DNA of 33,853 bases from Alcaligenaceae bacterium. GTDB taxonomy: Bacteria > Pseudomonadota > Gammaproteobacteria > Burkholderiales > Burkholderiaceae_B. Of this stretch, positions 1 to 9,203 are shown piece by piece (position 1 is the first letter of the stretch; every line of letters begins with the position of its first letter). The stretch lies in the NCBI GenBank assembly GCA_947378965.1, contig CANCMG010000044.1, positions 1 to 33,853 of the forward strand, given 5' to 3'. The translations under genes and the position numbers were made by a program. The notes under the pieces are model-generated. The model worked only from the letters and a program-made list of their open reading frames with translations. It was not told the origin of the DNA and did no database searches.

Positions 1-128
1 TGATCGATCTGGGTACTTATCGTGGCATGCGCCACAAGCGCGGCTTGCCCGTGCGCGGTCAACGCACTCGCACCAACGCTCGCACCCGCAAGGGCCCGCG
101 TCGCGCTGCTGCAAGTTTGAAGAAATAA
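1..128 (+). CDS. rpsM: 30S ribosomal protein S13, C-terminal part
   Basis: The gene is cut by the left window edge. Reading from base 3 gives 41 codons and a TAA at 126-128. The peptide contains [19 protein letters not shown] and then [10 protein letters not shown], the conserved basic C-terminal tail of S13, which contacts the 30S head and the P-site tRNA. It lies 13 bases upstream of rpsK, the normal order of the alpha operon (rpsM-rpsK-rpsD-rpoA-rplQ). The N-terminal two thirds lie outside the window. Confidence 0.95.
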   Translation, partial: IDLGTYRGMRHKRGLPVRGQRTRTNARTRKGPRRAAASLKK

Positions 129-141
129 TAAGGATTAGAAG

Positions 142-543
142 ATGGCTAAGGCTTCTGCCGGCGGCGCAGCTCGCGTTCGCAAAAAGGTTAAAAAGAATGT
201 GTCGGACGGCATTGCGCACGTTCATGCATCCTTTAACAACACTATCATCACCATCACCGATCGTCAGGGCAATGCCCTGTCGTGGGCGACGTCAGGTGGT
301 GCTGGCTTTAAGGGTTCACGTAAGTCGACGCCGTTCGCAGCGCAGGTTGCTGCAGAAACGGCCGGCAAAGTGGCCATTGAATACGGCATCAAGACGCTCG
401 AAGTTCGTATCAAGGGCCCAGGCCCAGGTCGCGAATCTTCAGTGCGTGCGTTGAACGCGTTGGGCATTAAGATTTCGAGCATTGCCGATATCACGCCCGT
501 ACCGCACAACGGCTGCCGTCCACCCAAGCGTCGTCGCATCTAA
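142..543 (+). CDS. rpsK: 30S ribosomal protein S11
   Basis: The 133-residue protein has the usual length of bacterial S11, a component of the 30S platform that binds 16S rRNA near the mRNA exit. Diagnostic segments are [16 protein letters not shown] (about residues 25-40), [13 protein letters not shown] (92-104) and the basic end [12 protein letters not shown]. The ATG at 142 is preceded by AAGGA at 130-134. The rpsD start follows the stop by 11 bases, so the genes are almost certainly cotranscribed. Confidence 0.98.
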   Translation: MAKASAGGAARVRKKVKKNVSDGIAHVHASFNNTIITITDRQGNALSWATSGGAGFKGSRKSTPFAAQVAAETAGKVAIEYGIKTLEVRIKGPGPGRESSVRALNALGIKISSIADITPVPHNGCRPPKRRRI

Positions 544-554
544 GGAGAAACTAC

Positions 555-1178
555 ATGGCCCGTTACACTGGTCCTAAATGTAAACTCTCGCGCCGCGAGG
601 GTATTGATCTGTTCTTAAAGAGCGCACGTCGCTCACTTGAGTCGAAGTGCAAGCTTGACTCTAAGCCTGGTCAGCATGGCCGTACTTCAGGTGCGCGTAC
701 GTCTGATTACGGTTTGCAGTTGCGCGAAAAGCAAAAACTCAAGCGGATGTATGGCGTTCTTGAGAAACAGTTTCGCAAATATTTTGCAGAAGCCGAGCGC
801 CGCAAGGGCAACACTGGCGAGCAGTTGATTCAACTGCTTGAGTCACGCCTTGATAACGTTGTGTATCGCATGGGCTTTGGCTCAACCCGTGCTGAGGCTC
901 GTCAATTGGTTGGACATCGTGCAATTCAATTGAATGGTCACACTGCTGATATTCCTTCAATGATCATCAAAGCAGGTGACATTATTGGGATTCGCGAAAA
1001 AGCCAAAGGCCAGGCGCGTATCGCCGAGTCATTGGTTTTGGCGACCGGCAACGGTATCCCACAATGGGTTGAAGTCGATACCGTTAAGTTAGTGGGTACT
1101 TTTAAACAAGCTCCTGATCGCGCTGATGTCGCACGTGATATCAACGAATCAATGGTTGTCGAGTTGTATTCTCGCTAA
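555..1178 (+). CDS. rpsD: 30S ribosomal protein S4
   Basis: The 207-residue protein begins [16 protein letters not shown], typical of S4, a primary 16S rRNA binder that starts assembly of the 30S body. The S4 RNA-binding domain is visible as [20 protein letters not shown] followed by [10 protein letters not shown] (about residues 95-130). Only Cys9 and Cys32 occur near the N terminus, so the four-cysteine zinc site of some S4 proteins is absent. AAGGAG precedes the start. In enterobacteria S4 is the translational repressor of this operon; whether that holds here cannot be read from the sequence. Confidence 0.98.
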   Translation: MARYTGPKCKLSRREGIDLFLKSARRSLESKCKLDSKPGQHGRTSGARTSDYGLQLREKQKLKRMYGVLEKQFRKYFAEAERRKGNTGEQLIQLLESRLDNVVYRMGFGSTRAEARQLVGHRAIQLNGHTADIPSMIIKAGDIIGIREKAKGQARIAESLVLATGNGIPQWVEVDTVKLVGTFKQAPDRADVARDINESMVVELYSR

Positions 1179-1284
1179 GCATCATAGCCAGGGCGTGCGC
1201 TTAACTGCCGCAAGCCCGGCTAGCTCTCTATCCATCAGCCTTATCGGTGTAATGAGCCGAGGGTATTGAAAAGGAATCATAGAA
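1179..1284 (+). other. rpsD-rpoA spacer with imperfect hairpin
   Basis: This is a 106-base gap in the alpha operon. AGCC-A-GGGC (1186-1194) pairs with GCCC-GGCT (1214-1221), eight pairs with one bulged base, and no U tract follows. That argues against a strong terminator and allows a processing or attenuation site. AAAGGAAT lies in front of the rpoA start. No gene was seen in it. Confidence 0.4.
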
Positions 1285-2268
1285 ATGTCACAAAGTTTTC
1301 TCAAGCCCCGTTCGATTGAAGTTGAACCCGTCGGCACGCACCATGCAAAAATCATCATGGAACCCTTTGAGCGCGGCTATGGCCACACTCTAGGTAATGC
1401 GTTGCGCCGTATTTTGTTGTCTTCGATGACTGGCTACGCGCCAACCGAAGTACAAATTACAGGCGTGGTCCACGAATACTCAACGATCCCTGGGGTCCGT
1501 GAAGACGTTGTAGATATTTTGTTGAACTTGAAAGGCGTAGTGTTTAAATTACACAGCCGCGATGAGCTTACCTTAGTCTTGCGTAAGCAAGGCGCAGGCC
1601 CAGTTCTTGCGTCTGACATTGAGTTGCCACACGATGTTGAAATCGTTAACCCAAATCATGTGATCGCTACGCTTACCGAAAACGGTAAGCTCGAAATGCA
1701 TGTCAAGGTTGAGAAAGGCCGTGGCTATGTACCAGGTAACGTGCGTGCACTGATCGACGATCGCGCTCACACGATTGGTCGTATTGTGTTGGATGCGTCG
1801 TTCAGCCCAGTGCGTCGTGTCAGCTACTCTGTTGAAAATGCTCGCGTTGAACAGCGTACCGATCTCGACAAACTCGTGCTCGACGTTGAAACCAACGGTG
1901 TGATCAGCCCAGAAGAAGCCGTGCGTCAATCGGCTCGTATTCTGATGGATCAGATTTCGGTGTTTGCTGCGCTTGAAGGTGCTGGCGATTCTTACGAAGC
2001 GCCTAACCGTGGTGCTCCACAGATTGACCCAGTATTGTTGCGTCCAGTTGATGATCTCGAGTTGACTGTGCGTTCAGCTAACTGCCTCAAAGCTGAAAAT
2101 ATTTATTACATCGGTGACCTGATTCAACGTTCAGAAAACGAGCTGTTGAAGACCCCTAATCTGGGCCGTAAGTCACTGAACGAAATTAAAGAAGTGTTGG
2201 CTGCACGCGGTTTAACGCTTGGCATGAAATTAGACAACTGGCCTCCAATGGGGCTCGAGCGTCCTTAA
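1285..2268 (+). CDS. rpoA: RNA polymerase alpha subunit
   Basis: The 327-residue protein has the usual length. The N-terminal dimerisation domain includes [22 protein letters not shown] (about residues 27-48), part of the assembly surface for beta and beta-prime. The C-terminal domain begins near residue 245 and contains [19 protein letters not shown], with Arg263 at the position of E. coli Arg265, the key residue for UP-element DNA and activator contacts. The ATG at 1285 is preceded by AAAGGAA at 1270-1276. The gene is complete and shows nothing abnormal. Confidence 0.98.
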   Translation: MSQSFLKPRSIEVEPVGTHHAKIIMEPFERGYGHTLGNALRRILLSSMTGYAPTEVQITGVVHEYSTIPGVREDVVDILLNLKGVVFKLHSRDELTLVLRKQGAGPVLASDIELPHDVEIVNPNHVIATLTENGKLEMHVKVEKGRGYVPGNVRALIDDRAHTIGRIVLDASFSPVRRVSYSVENARVEQRTDLDKLVLDVETNGVISPEEAVRQSARILMDQISVFAALEGAGDSYEAPNRGAPQIDPVLLRPVDDLELTVRSANCLKAENIYYIGDLIQRSENELLKTPNLGRKSLNEIKEVLAARGLTLGMKLDNWPPMGLERP

Positions 2269-2503
2269 TTGGTCGTGGGTGACGGCCTAGTTGTCGTCAC
2301 TGTCTGGTCACGGTAATTTGAGTTGTTTGTGGTGGGTTGGTCTTGTTGATTTGTCTTTAGGTTGAGTCAACAAGCCATCAGCGACATCATTTTTTAACAC
2401 CGGCCCGCAATCACCTTTGTTTGATCTAAACAAAAGGGATTGATAGAAGAGCTGAAATTTTCCGAGTAGAAATACTCTTAATAGATTCAATAAGGATATC
2501 ACC
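2269..2503 (+). promoter_or_regulatory. Long hairpin-rich spacer ahead of rplQ
   Basis: This is a 235-base gap inside the alpha operon with no credible gene. Four inverted repeats follow one another: GTGACG/CGTCAC (2279-2284/2295-2300); CTTGTTGA/TCAACAAG (2342-2349/2367-2374); TTTGTTT/AAACAAA (2416-2422/2428-2434); and GAGTA/TACTC around a GAAA tetraloop (2464-2468/2473-2477). AAGGA at 2492-2496 is the rplQ ribosome binding site. The arrangement suggests a structured leader or processing region for rplQ; the function is inferred. Confidence 0.45.
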
Positions 2504-2899
2504 ATGCGCCACGGCCACGGTCTACGTAAACTAAACCGCACTAGCAGCCACCGTCTTGCGATGTTTCGCAACATGGCAGTTGCCCTACTAACTCACGAAG
2601 CCATCAAAACAACATTGCCAAAGGCAAAAGAGTTGCGTCGTATCGTTGAGCCTCTGATCAATTTAGGTAAAAGCCCAACGCTTGCCAACAAGCGCCTTGC
2701 CTTTGCTCGTCTTCGTGACCGCGAAATCGTTCTGAAGTTGTTTGCAGAAATCGGCCCACGTTATGCCGCGCGTAATGGCGGTTACACCCGTGTGTTGAAA
2801 ATGGGTTTCCGCCAAGGCGACAATGCACCGATGGCGTTCATGGAACTGGTTGATCGCCCACTCGTTGCTGACGAAGTGGTTGACGACTCTGCCGAATAA
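2504..2899 (+). CDS. rplQ: 50S ribosomal protein L17
   Basis: The 131-residue protein begins [20 protein letters not shown], the signature of bacterial L17, a 50S protein near the exit tunnel. Further typical segments are [19 protein letters not shown] (about residues 28-46) and [21 protein letters not shown] (86-106). It is the last gene of the alpha operon, closed by the hairpin at 2920-2945. The start has an AAGGA ribosome binding site eight bases upstream. Confidence 0.98.
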   Translation: MRHGHGLRKLNRTSSHRLAMFRNMAVALLTHEAIKTTLPKAKELRRIVEPLINLGKSPTLANKRLAFARLRDREIVLKLFAEIGPRYAARNGGYTRVLKMGFRQGDNAPMAFMELVDRPLVADEVVDDSAE

Positions 2900-2918
2900 A
2901 TGCTCGCTTGAATCAAAT

Positions 2919-2946
2919 AAAAAAGCCTCTTCATCGAGGCTTTTTT
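2919..2946 (+). terminator. Rho-independent terminator of the alpha operon
   Basis: AAAAAGCCTC (2920-2929) pairs perfectly with GAGGCTTTTT (2936-2945) around a six-base loop, and the 3' arm ends in six T. The A-rich 5' arm means it could also act on the other strand. It separates rplQ from cutA. Confidence 0.9.
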
Positions 2947-2977
2947 GTCTTTAAGGCTCACAAAAGAGGACGCTCAA

Positions 2978-3313
2978 ATGCAATCAGACGATGTAGTGCT
3001 TGTATTGACGAGTACCCCTGATCTTGAGTGTGCAAAGACGATTGCCCGACAACTATTGGCCGAAGGCTTGGCCGCGTGCATTAATATTGGGTCACCCGTA
3101 TTGTCGCTTTACGAGTGGGAGTCAACGATGCACGAGTCCGAAGAAATCCCAGTCATGATCAAAACAACCGCTACACGGCAAGCGTTGTTAGTTGACCGAT
3201 TGATTGCCCTGCATCCCTATGAGCTACCCGAGGCTTTGGTGTTGCCGGCGACAGGTGGGCACGCGCCTTACCTCGCGTGGGTCCAGCAACAAACTAAAAA
3301 GGCGCTAGGGTGA
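2978..3313 (+). CDS. cutA: Divalent cation tolerance protein CutA
   Basis: The start chosen is the ATG at 2978, preceded by AGAGGA (2965-2970), giving 111 residues, the usual CutA size. An upstream in-frame TTG lies within the terminator and is unlikely. The sequence shows the trimeric PII-like CutA pattern: TIARQLLAEGLAACINIG, then SLYEWE, MIKTT, and LHPYELPEALVLPATGG followed by YLAWV. CutA binds divalent metals such as copper; its precise role remains debated. The stop overlaps the GTG start of dsbD, so the two genes are translationally coupled. Confidence 0.92.
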   Translation: MQSDDVVLVLTSTPDLECAKTIARQLLAEGLAACINIGSPVLSLYEWESTMHESEEIPVMIKTTATRQALLVDRLIALHPYELPEALVLPATGGHAPYLAWVQQQTKKALG

Positions 3314-5412
3314 AGCAATTGTTAACGCGTTTTGCAAGGGCGTCTGCCTTCGTTGCGCTGCTGATCACGGCCTTGGCGTTGTTCGCACCACCACTCGCGC
3401 AGGCCGCCGACGATGGCTTCTTAGATCCGGAAAAGGCCTTCGTCTTGCGCGCTGAAGTGGTGGGCTCAGACAAAAATACCCTGAGCCTTAAGTTCAAAAT
3501 CGCTTCTGGTTATTACATGTACCGCGAGCGGTTTGAATTTGTCGCTGAAACCCCAATGCTCACACTAGGCGAGCCAGTTTTTCCGAAGGGACAGGTTAAA
3601 TACGATCCAACCTTTAACAAAGAGATGGAGCTGTATTTTAAAGATATCGAAATCCTTCTCCCGCTTACAGCGTCGTCTCAGGCCCCAACACTGGCTGAAG
3701 GTCAAACATACAAAATCAAACTGACTGGGCAAGGCTGTGCGACCGCAGGGCTGTGCTATCCCCCCATGGATTTTTTTGTGATCCTGAGCACGCTAGCAAA
3801 TTCCGCTAGCTACAAGCTGATTGCTCCAGCCCCACAGAGCCTGTTTAACCGCCTACTTGACGGGCAGTGGCGCGACCTGGTGTTTGCTGAAAACGATTTG
3901 ACCTTGGCCGAGTTGTTGACCTCGACTGGTTTGCTTGAAGTTGTGTTGCTGTTTTTTGTTCTAGGGCTGTTATTGGCTTTGACGCCTTGTGTGCTGCCGA
4001 TGGTGCCGATTTTATCGGTGCTACTTGTTGGTGAGCAACATCACGTGTCTCGCGCCCGTGGCACGCTGTTGGCCGTTGCCTACGTGAGCGGCATGTCTGT
4101 TGTCTATACGGCGCTTGGTGTTGCCGCAGGGTTGAGTGGCGCGGGGTTGGCGGCGTGGTTGCAGACGCCTTGGGTGCTGGCGCTGTTTGCCTTGTTACTG
4201 GCAACGTTGGCATTGTCAATGTTTGACGTGTTTACGTTTCAAATGCCGTCAAGTATTCAAACCAAGTTGACCGTTAAAAACAATTCTATTTTGGGTGGAC
4301 GCGTTGGGGCTGCAGCCTTGATGGGTGCGTTGTCTGCGTTGATCGTGGGCCCCTGTGTCGCAGCACCGCTGGCAGGTGCCCTACTCTATATCTCGCAAAC
4401 AGGCGACGTGTTGTTGGGTGGGTTAGCGTTGTTTGCGATGGCTTGGGGGATGGGTGTGCCCTTGTTATTAATGGGCGCCTCTGCCGGAAAGCTGATGCCA
4501 CGCACGGGCACCTGGATGGAGGGCGTTAAACAGTTTTTTGGCGTGCTGTTGTTTGCGACAGCGTGGTGGATGGTGACGCCGATGTTGCCGACGTGGGTAC
4601 ATATTCTTGGCTGGGCGATTTTGGCCTTGTTTTCGGCGGTGTTGTTACGCACCTTTGAGGCGCTTGGCGCCGAGGCAGGCTTTAGCGGCTTATTACGCAA
4701 AACACTCGGGTTGTTGTTGACGCTATTGTGTCTCATCTGGTTGTTGGGGATTGCGAGCGGTGGCCGCTCGTTGCTACAGCCCTTGTCTCATCTTGCGCGT
4801 GACACCGCAGCGGTCACCCCGTTGCTTGCCGTCACAATTGAAAAAAATTCTGGTGTATCAGGGGTCTCCGCAATTGCTGACAAGAATGCAAGTGGATCAG
4901 GTGCCCCTACGATGGGTGCAAACAATGCGAGCAGGTCAGGCGTGGTAACGACTGCGAGCTCATCAAGAAATATCTTGCTGGGGCAGGCAAGTGATCAGTC
5001 ATCCCCAACAGCACCACGGGCTCAATCCGCCTTGTCGTCGAACGGCGCGCATCCACCGTTCAAGCGTGTTCGCTCAGTCGCCGAACTCGATACCGAGCTT
5101 GCCCAGTCTACGCGCCCAGTGCTGCTCGATTTTTATGCGGACTGGTGCGTTTCTTGTAAAGAGATGGAGTCCTTGACCTTTACTAAACCCAACGTTGCGC
5201 AGCGGATGGATCAGTTGCTGCTGCTGCAAGCCGATGTGACTGCAAATAATCCAGAGGATCGCGCGCTGCTTAAGCGTTTCAAACTTTTTGGCCCGCCAGG
5301 CATCATTTTTTTTGAGCCCGGTGGGCGCGAGCGAAAAGACGTGCGAATTGTTGGCTTTCAGGAGGCCAACCGTTTTGCAGCAAACCTCGATCGCGTACTT
5401 TCGCTGAAATAA
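3310..5412 (+). CDS. dsbD: Thiol:disulfide interchange protein DsbD
   Basis: The 700-residue inner-membrane protein carries electrons from cytoplasmic thioredoxin to periplasmic thiol oxidoreductases. All three DsbD modules are present: a signal peptide (about 1-32, ending AQA); the periplasmic alpha domain with Cys143/Cys149 in GQGCATAGLCYPP; the membrane domain with Cys227 (LTPCVLPMVP) and Cys349 (VGPCVAAPLAG); and the thioredoxin-like gamma domain with Cys613/Cys616 in DWCVSCK. An unusually long Ser/Ala/Gly/Asn-rich linker (about 512-584) precedes gamma, making the protein longer than E. coli DsbD. The GTG start at 3310 overlaps the cutA stop. Confidence 0.95.
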   Translation: MKQLLTRFARASAFVALLITALALFAPPLAQAADDGFLDPEKAFVLRAEVVGSDKNTLSLKFKIASGYYMYRERFEFVAETPMLTLGEPVFPKGQVKYDPTFNKEMELYFKDIEILLPLTASSQAPTLAEGQTYKIKLTGQGCATAGLCYPPMDFFVILSTLANSASYKLIAPAPQSLFNRLLDGQWRDLVFAENDLTLAELLTSTGLLEVVLLFFVLGLLLALTPCVLPMVPILSVLLVGEQHHVSRARGTLLAVAYVSGMSVVYTALGVAAGLSGAGLAAWLQTPWVLALFALLLATLALSMFDVFTFQMPSSIQTKLTVKNNSILGGRVGAAALMGALSALIVGPCVAAPLAGALLYISQTGDVLLGGLALFAMAWGMGVPLLLMGASAGKLMPRTGTWMEGVKQFFGVLLFATAWWMVTPMLPTWVHILGWAILALFSAVLLRTFEALGAEAGFSGLLRKTLGLLLTLLCLIWLLGIASGGRSLLQPLSHLARDTAAVTPLLAVTIEKNSGVSGVSAIADKNASGSGAPTMGANNASRSGVVTTASSSRNILLGQASDQSSPTAPRAQSALSSNGAHPPFKRVRSVAELDTELAQSTRPVLLDFYADWCVSCKEMESLTFTKPNVAQRMDQLLLLQADVTANNPEDRALLKRFKLFGPPGIIFFEPGGRERKDVRIVGFQEANRFAANLDRVLSLK

Positions 5413-5476
5413 GTAGACAGATGCGTGCACTCGGTGCGTAAATGACTTTCACTACGCTTCAAAGACTTCACGCTTT

Positions 5477-6679
5477 ATGACCTCTCAGCCCCTGCCTAGC
5501 GCATCAACTTCGACCATGCCGGTCATTATCTTGCTAGCGCTGGCTGCTTTTGCAAGCTCTAGCGCGTTTCGCATTTGCGATCCCTTGTTACCAGTGTTGG
5601 CGAATGAGTTTGGGATACGTACGGCTCAAGCCTCAAGCGCAGTCACTTATTTTTCGATTGCCTACGGCGTCATGCAGTTCTTCTATGGCCCAGTTGGCGA
5701 TCGCTATGGTAAGTTTTTCGTGTTGTCGTTGGCAACGTTTGGTTGTGCGGTCGGTAGTTTGTTGGTGGCCTGTGCCCCAACGCTAGGTATCCTCGAGTTA
5801 GGGCGTTTTATTTCAGGCGCGACGGCAGCAGGAATTATCCCGTTGTCGATGGCGTGGATCGGTGACCATGTGCCTTACGCACAGAGACAGGCGACGCTTG
5901 CGAGATATTTGTTGGGCTCGATTTCTGGCATTGCCATTGGTCAGCTGTTGGGCGGAGTGTTTGCAGATACGGTTGGCTGGCGTTGGGCGTTTGTATTTCT
6001 GGCGATGATTTATCTGGTGGTTGGTTCGTTGTTGATTTCGCGTCGTCGCCATGTTGTAGAGGTACCTGCCAGTGGTGGGGTTCGTCTGTTGGATCCAGTG
6101 CGCGAAGTGTGGGCGCAACCTTGGGCACGAATTGTTTTGGTTGTCGTCTGCCTTGAGGGCGCCTTTGTATTTGGGCCCTTGGCCTTTGTACCGGCGTACT
6201 TGCATGAGCGTCATGAAATTGCGGTCGCCTGGGCCGGCGGTATCAGTGGCTTGTTTGCCGCTGGTGCGCTGATTTATGCGTTTTACGCAAACTATTTCGT
6301 ACGTCGCTTTGGCGAGTATCGCCTGGCCGTCTCTGGCGGCTGCATGATGGCTTTTGCGTTTGCGGTGTATTGGTTCTCTTCGGTCTGGTACTGGGGCGTA
6401 CTTGCTAGTATTTTGTCAGGCCTTGGGTACTATTTGTTGCATGCGGTATTACAAACGCATGCCACCCAGATGGCGCCAGCGATGCGCGGCACCGCCGTAG
6501 CGTTATTTGCGTCTTTTTTATTTTTTGGTCAGTCGGCTGGCGTGATCCTCGCGTCAGTCGCGGTTGATCACTTAGACTTGGCTGCGGTTTTTCCGATTGG
6601 TATTTTTGGCTTGCCTATTTTAGCGATTGTATTTGCCTGGCGTTTACAAAAACGCCAGGCCGCACAAGCAAGCGCTTGA
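5477..6679 (+). CDS. MFS transporter, 12-TM type
   Basis: The 400-residue hydrophobic protein has about 12 predicted membrane helices. The loop after helix 2 carries the major facilitator motif YGPVGDRYGK (about residues 74-83), and the later half contains GTAVALFASFLFFGQSAGV. Substrate is not deducible; the pattern resembles drug/metabolite exporters of the family. The ATG at 5477 has no clear ribosome binding site. The last codons contain a perfect 11-bp hairpin (6635-6660), and the stop lies only five bases from the convergent hemB stop. Confidence 0.88.
   Translation: MTSQPLPSASTSTMPVIILLALAAFASSSAFRICDPLLPVLANEFGIRTAQASSAVTYFSIAYGVMQFFYGPVGDRYGKFFVLSLATFGCAVGSLLVACAPTLGILELGRFISGATAAGIIPLSMAWIGDHVPYAQRQATLARYLLGSISGIAIGQLLGGVFADTVGWRWAFVFLAMIYLVVGSLLISRRRHVVEVPASGGVRLLDPVREVWAQPWARIVLVVVCLEGAFVFGPLAFVPAYLHERHEIAVAWAGGISGLFAAGALIYAFYANYFVRRFGEYRLAVSGGCMMAFAFAVYWFSSVWYWGVLASILSGLGYYLLHAVLQTHATQMAPAMRGTAVALFASFLFFGQSAGVILASVAVDHLDLAAVFPIGIFGLPILAIVFAWRLQKRQAAQASA
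6635..6660. terminator. Perfect 11-bp hairpin between convergent genes
   Basis: GCCTGGCGTTT (6635-6645) pairs perfectly with AAACGCCAGGC (6650-6660) around the tetraloop ACAA. It lies inside the last codons of the MFS gene and just past the hemB stop. There is no T tract on either side, so it is not a standard intrinsic terminator; a two-way transcription or decay barrier is an inference. Confidence 0.4.
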
Positions 6680-6684
6680 CCAAG

Positions 6685-8321
<1,637 letters not shown>

Positions 8322-8354
8322 TGTAGGGCCTAGAAGAATCAGTTCAGACCCTAT

Positions 8355-8362
8355 TGTATAAT
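8355..8362. promoter_or_regulatory. Candidate overlapping divergent -10 elements
   Basis: TATAAT (8357-8362) faces the cytochrome c gene and TATACA (complement of 8355-8360) faces engB. No good -35 hexamer was found at 16-18 bases in either direction, so the call rests on the -10 matches and on position between divergent genes. Confidence 0.4.
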
Positions 8363-8431
8363 CGTGCGTCTAAAACAGTGATTTTTTGTGGATTAGGTGT
8401 TTTTGTGCCCCACTCGGCGTCGAGGTCTTCA

Positions 8432-9133
8432 ATGAAGTATTTGTTGTCAAAGGTAGTGCTTGCAGGCTGTTTGCTGCTCGGCGTGTCTGCCATGTCCCCA
8501 AGTATTGCGGCTGGTGCCGCCACAGGTCCAGCTAAGCCCGATGCGGCAAAAGGCGCTACGCTCTATGAGCAGGGCGATGCTGCACGCGGCGTGGTTGCCT
8601 GCGTTTCGTGTCATGGCGCAGCTGGTAACAGCACAATTCCTGCTAACCCCAATTTGGCCGCGCAGTCGCACGAGTACATCTACAAGCAACTGACCGAGTT
8701 TCGTCCTAAAGCAGGTGCAAAAGAGGCCTTGCGTAAAGGCCCAGATGGCGCGCCTTCAGTGATGAGCGCGATGGCAGCGCCGCTGACCGAAGCCGACATG
8801 CATAACCTCGCGGTTTATCTCACCCAGCAAAAGCTGGCTGAGCCCGCTACGGCCACCAATCCAAAGTTACTTGAGCGCGGCCAGCATATCTGGCGCGCGG
8901 GGATCCCTGATCGTAACGTGCCAGCTTGCGCAGGCTGCCATTCGCCTAACGGCGCTGGTATTCCAGGTCAGTACCCACGCCTAGGCGGTCAATTTCCAAG
9001 TTACATCGAAGAGCAGTTAAAGTTGTTTCGTGCGGGTCACCGTGCCAATGGCCCGATGATGAACCAAATTGCTGATCGCATGTCTGACTCTGACATTAAA
9101 GCTGTCTCTGACTACGCAGCAGGTTTGCGCTAG
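8432..9133 (+). CDS. Dihaem cytochrome c4-type protein
   Basis: The start chosen is the ATG at 8432, because it begins directly with a signal peptide (KYLLSKVVLAGCLLLGVSA, cleavage near residue 27); the longer frame starting at a TTG overlaps the promoter. The 233-residue protein has two CXXCH haem sites, CVSCH (57-61) and CAGCH (166-170), in two repeated class I domains, as in cytochrome c4, a periplasmic electron carrier to terminal oxidases. Methionine candidates for the distal ligands lie at 111/114 and 209/210. It is followed by the resB-ccsB genes needed to attach its haem. Confidence 0.92.
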   Translation: MKYLLSKVVLAGCLLLGVSAMSPSIAAGAATGPAKPDAAKGATLYEQGDAARGVVACVSCHGAAGNSTIPANPNLAAQSHEYIYKQLTEFRPKAGAKEALRKGPDGAPSVMSAMAAPLTEADMHNLAVYLTQQKLAEPATATNPKLLERGQHIWRAGIPDRNVPACAGCHSPNGAGIPGQYPRLGGQFPSYIEEQLKLFRAGHRANGPMMNQIADRMSDSDIKAVSDYAAGLR

Positions 9134-9160
9134 GCATTTGCGTCCTCAGAGCGCAAGCAA

Positions 9161-9193
9161 GGGGGGGGTCGAAAGACGCCCCCTTTTTTTTTA
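9161..9193 (+). terminator. Rho-independent terminator after the cytochrome gene
   Basis: A run of eight G followed by TC (9161-9170) pairs through a GAAA loop with GAC and CCCCC (9175-9183), with one G-G mismatch. Ten T follow (9184-9193). The resB start comes only ten bases later, so resB is either transcribed by readthrough or from a promoter inside this region. Confidence 0.8.
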
Positions 9194-9203
9194 GATAAAC
9201 ACC

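Noticed and set aside
4840-4960. Tandem DNA repeat in dsbD
   Set aside because: The peptide units are loosely alike but the DNA copies are too diverged and irregular to call a repeat array.
8354-8431. TTG start for the cytochrome c gene
   Set aside because: It falls on the -10 element and would put 26 non-signal residues before a normal signal peptide starting at 8432.
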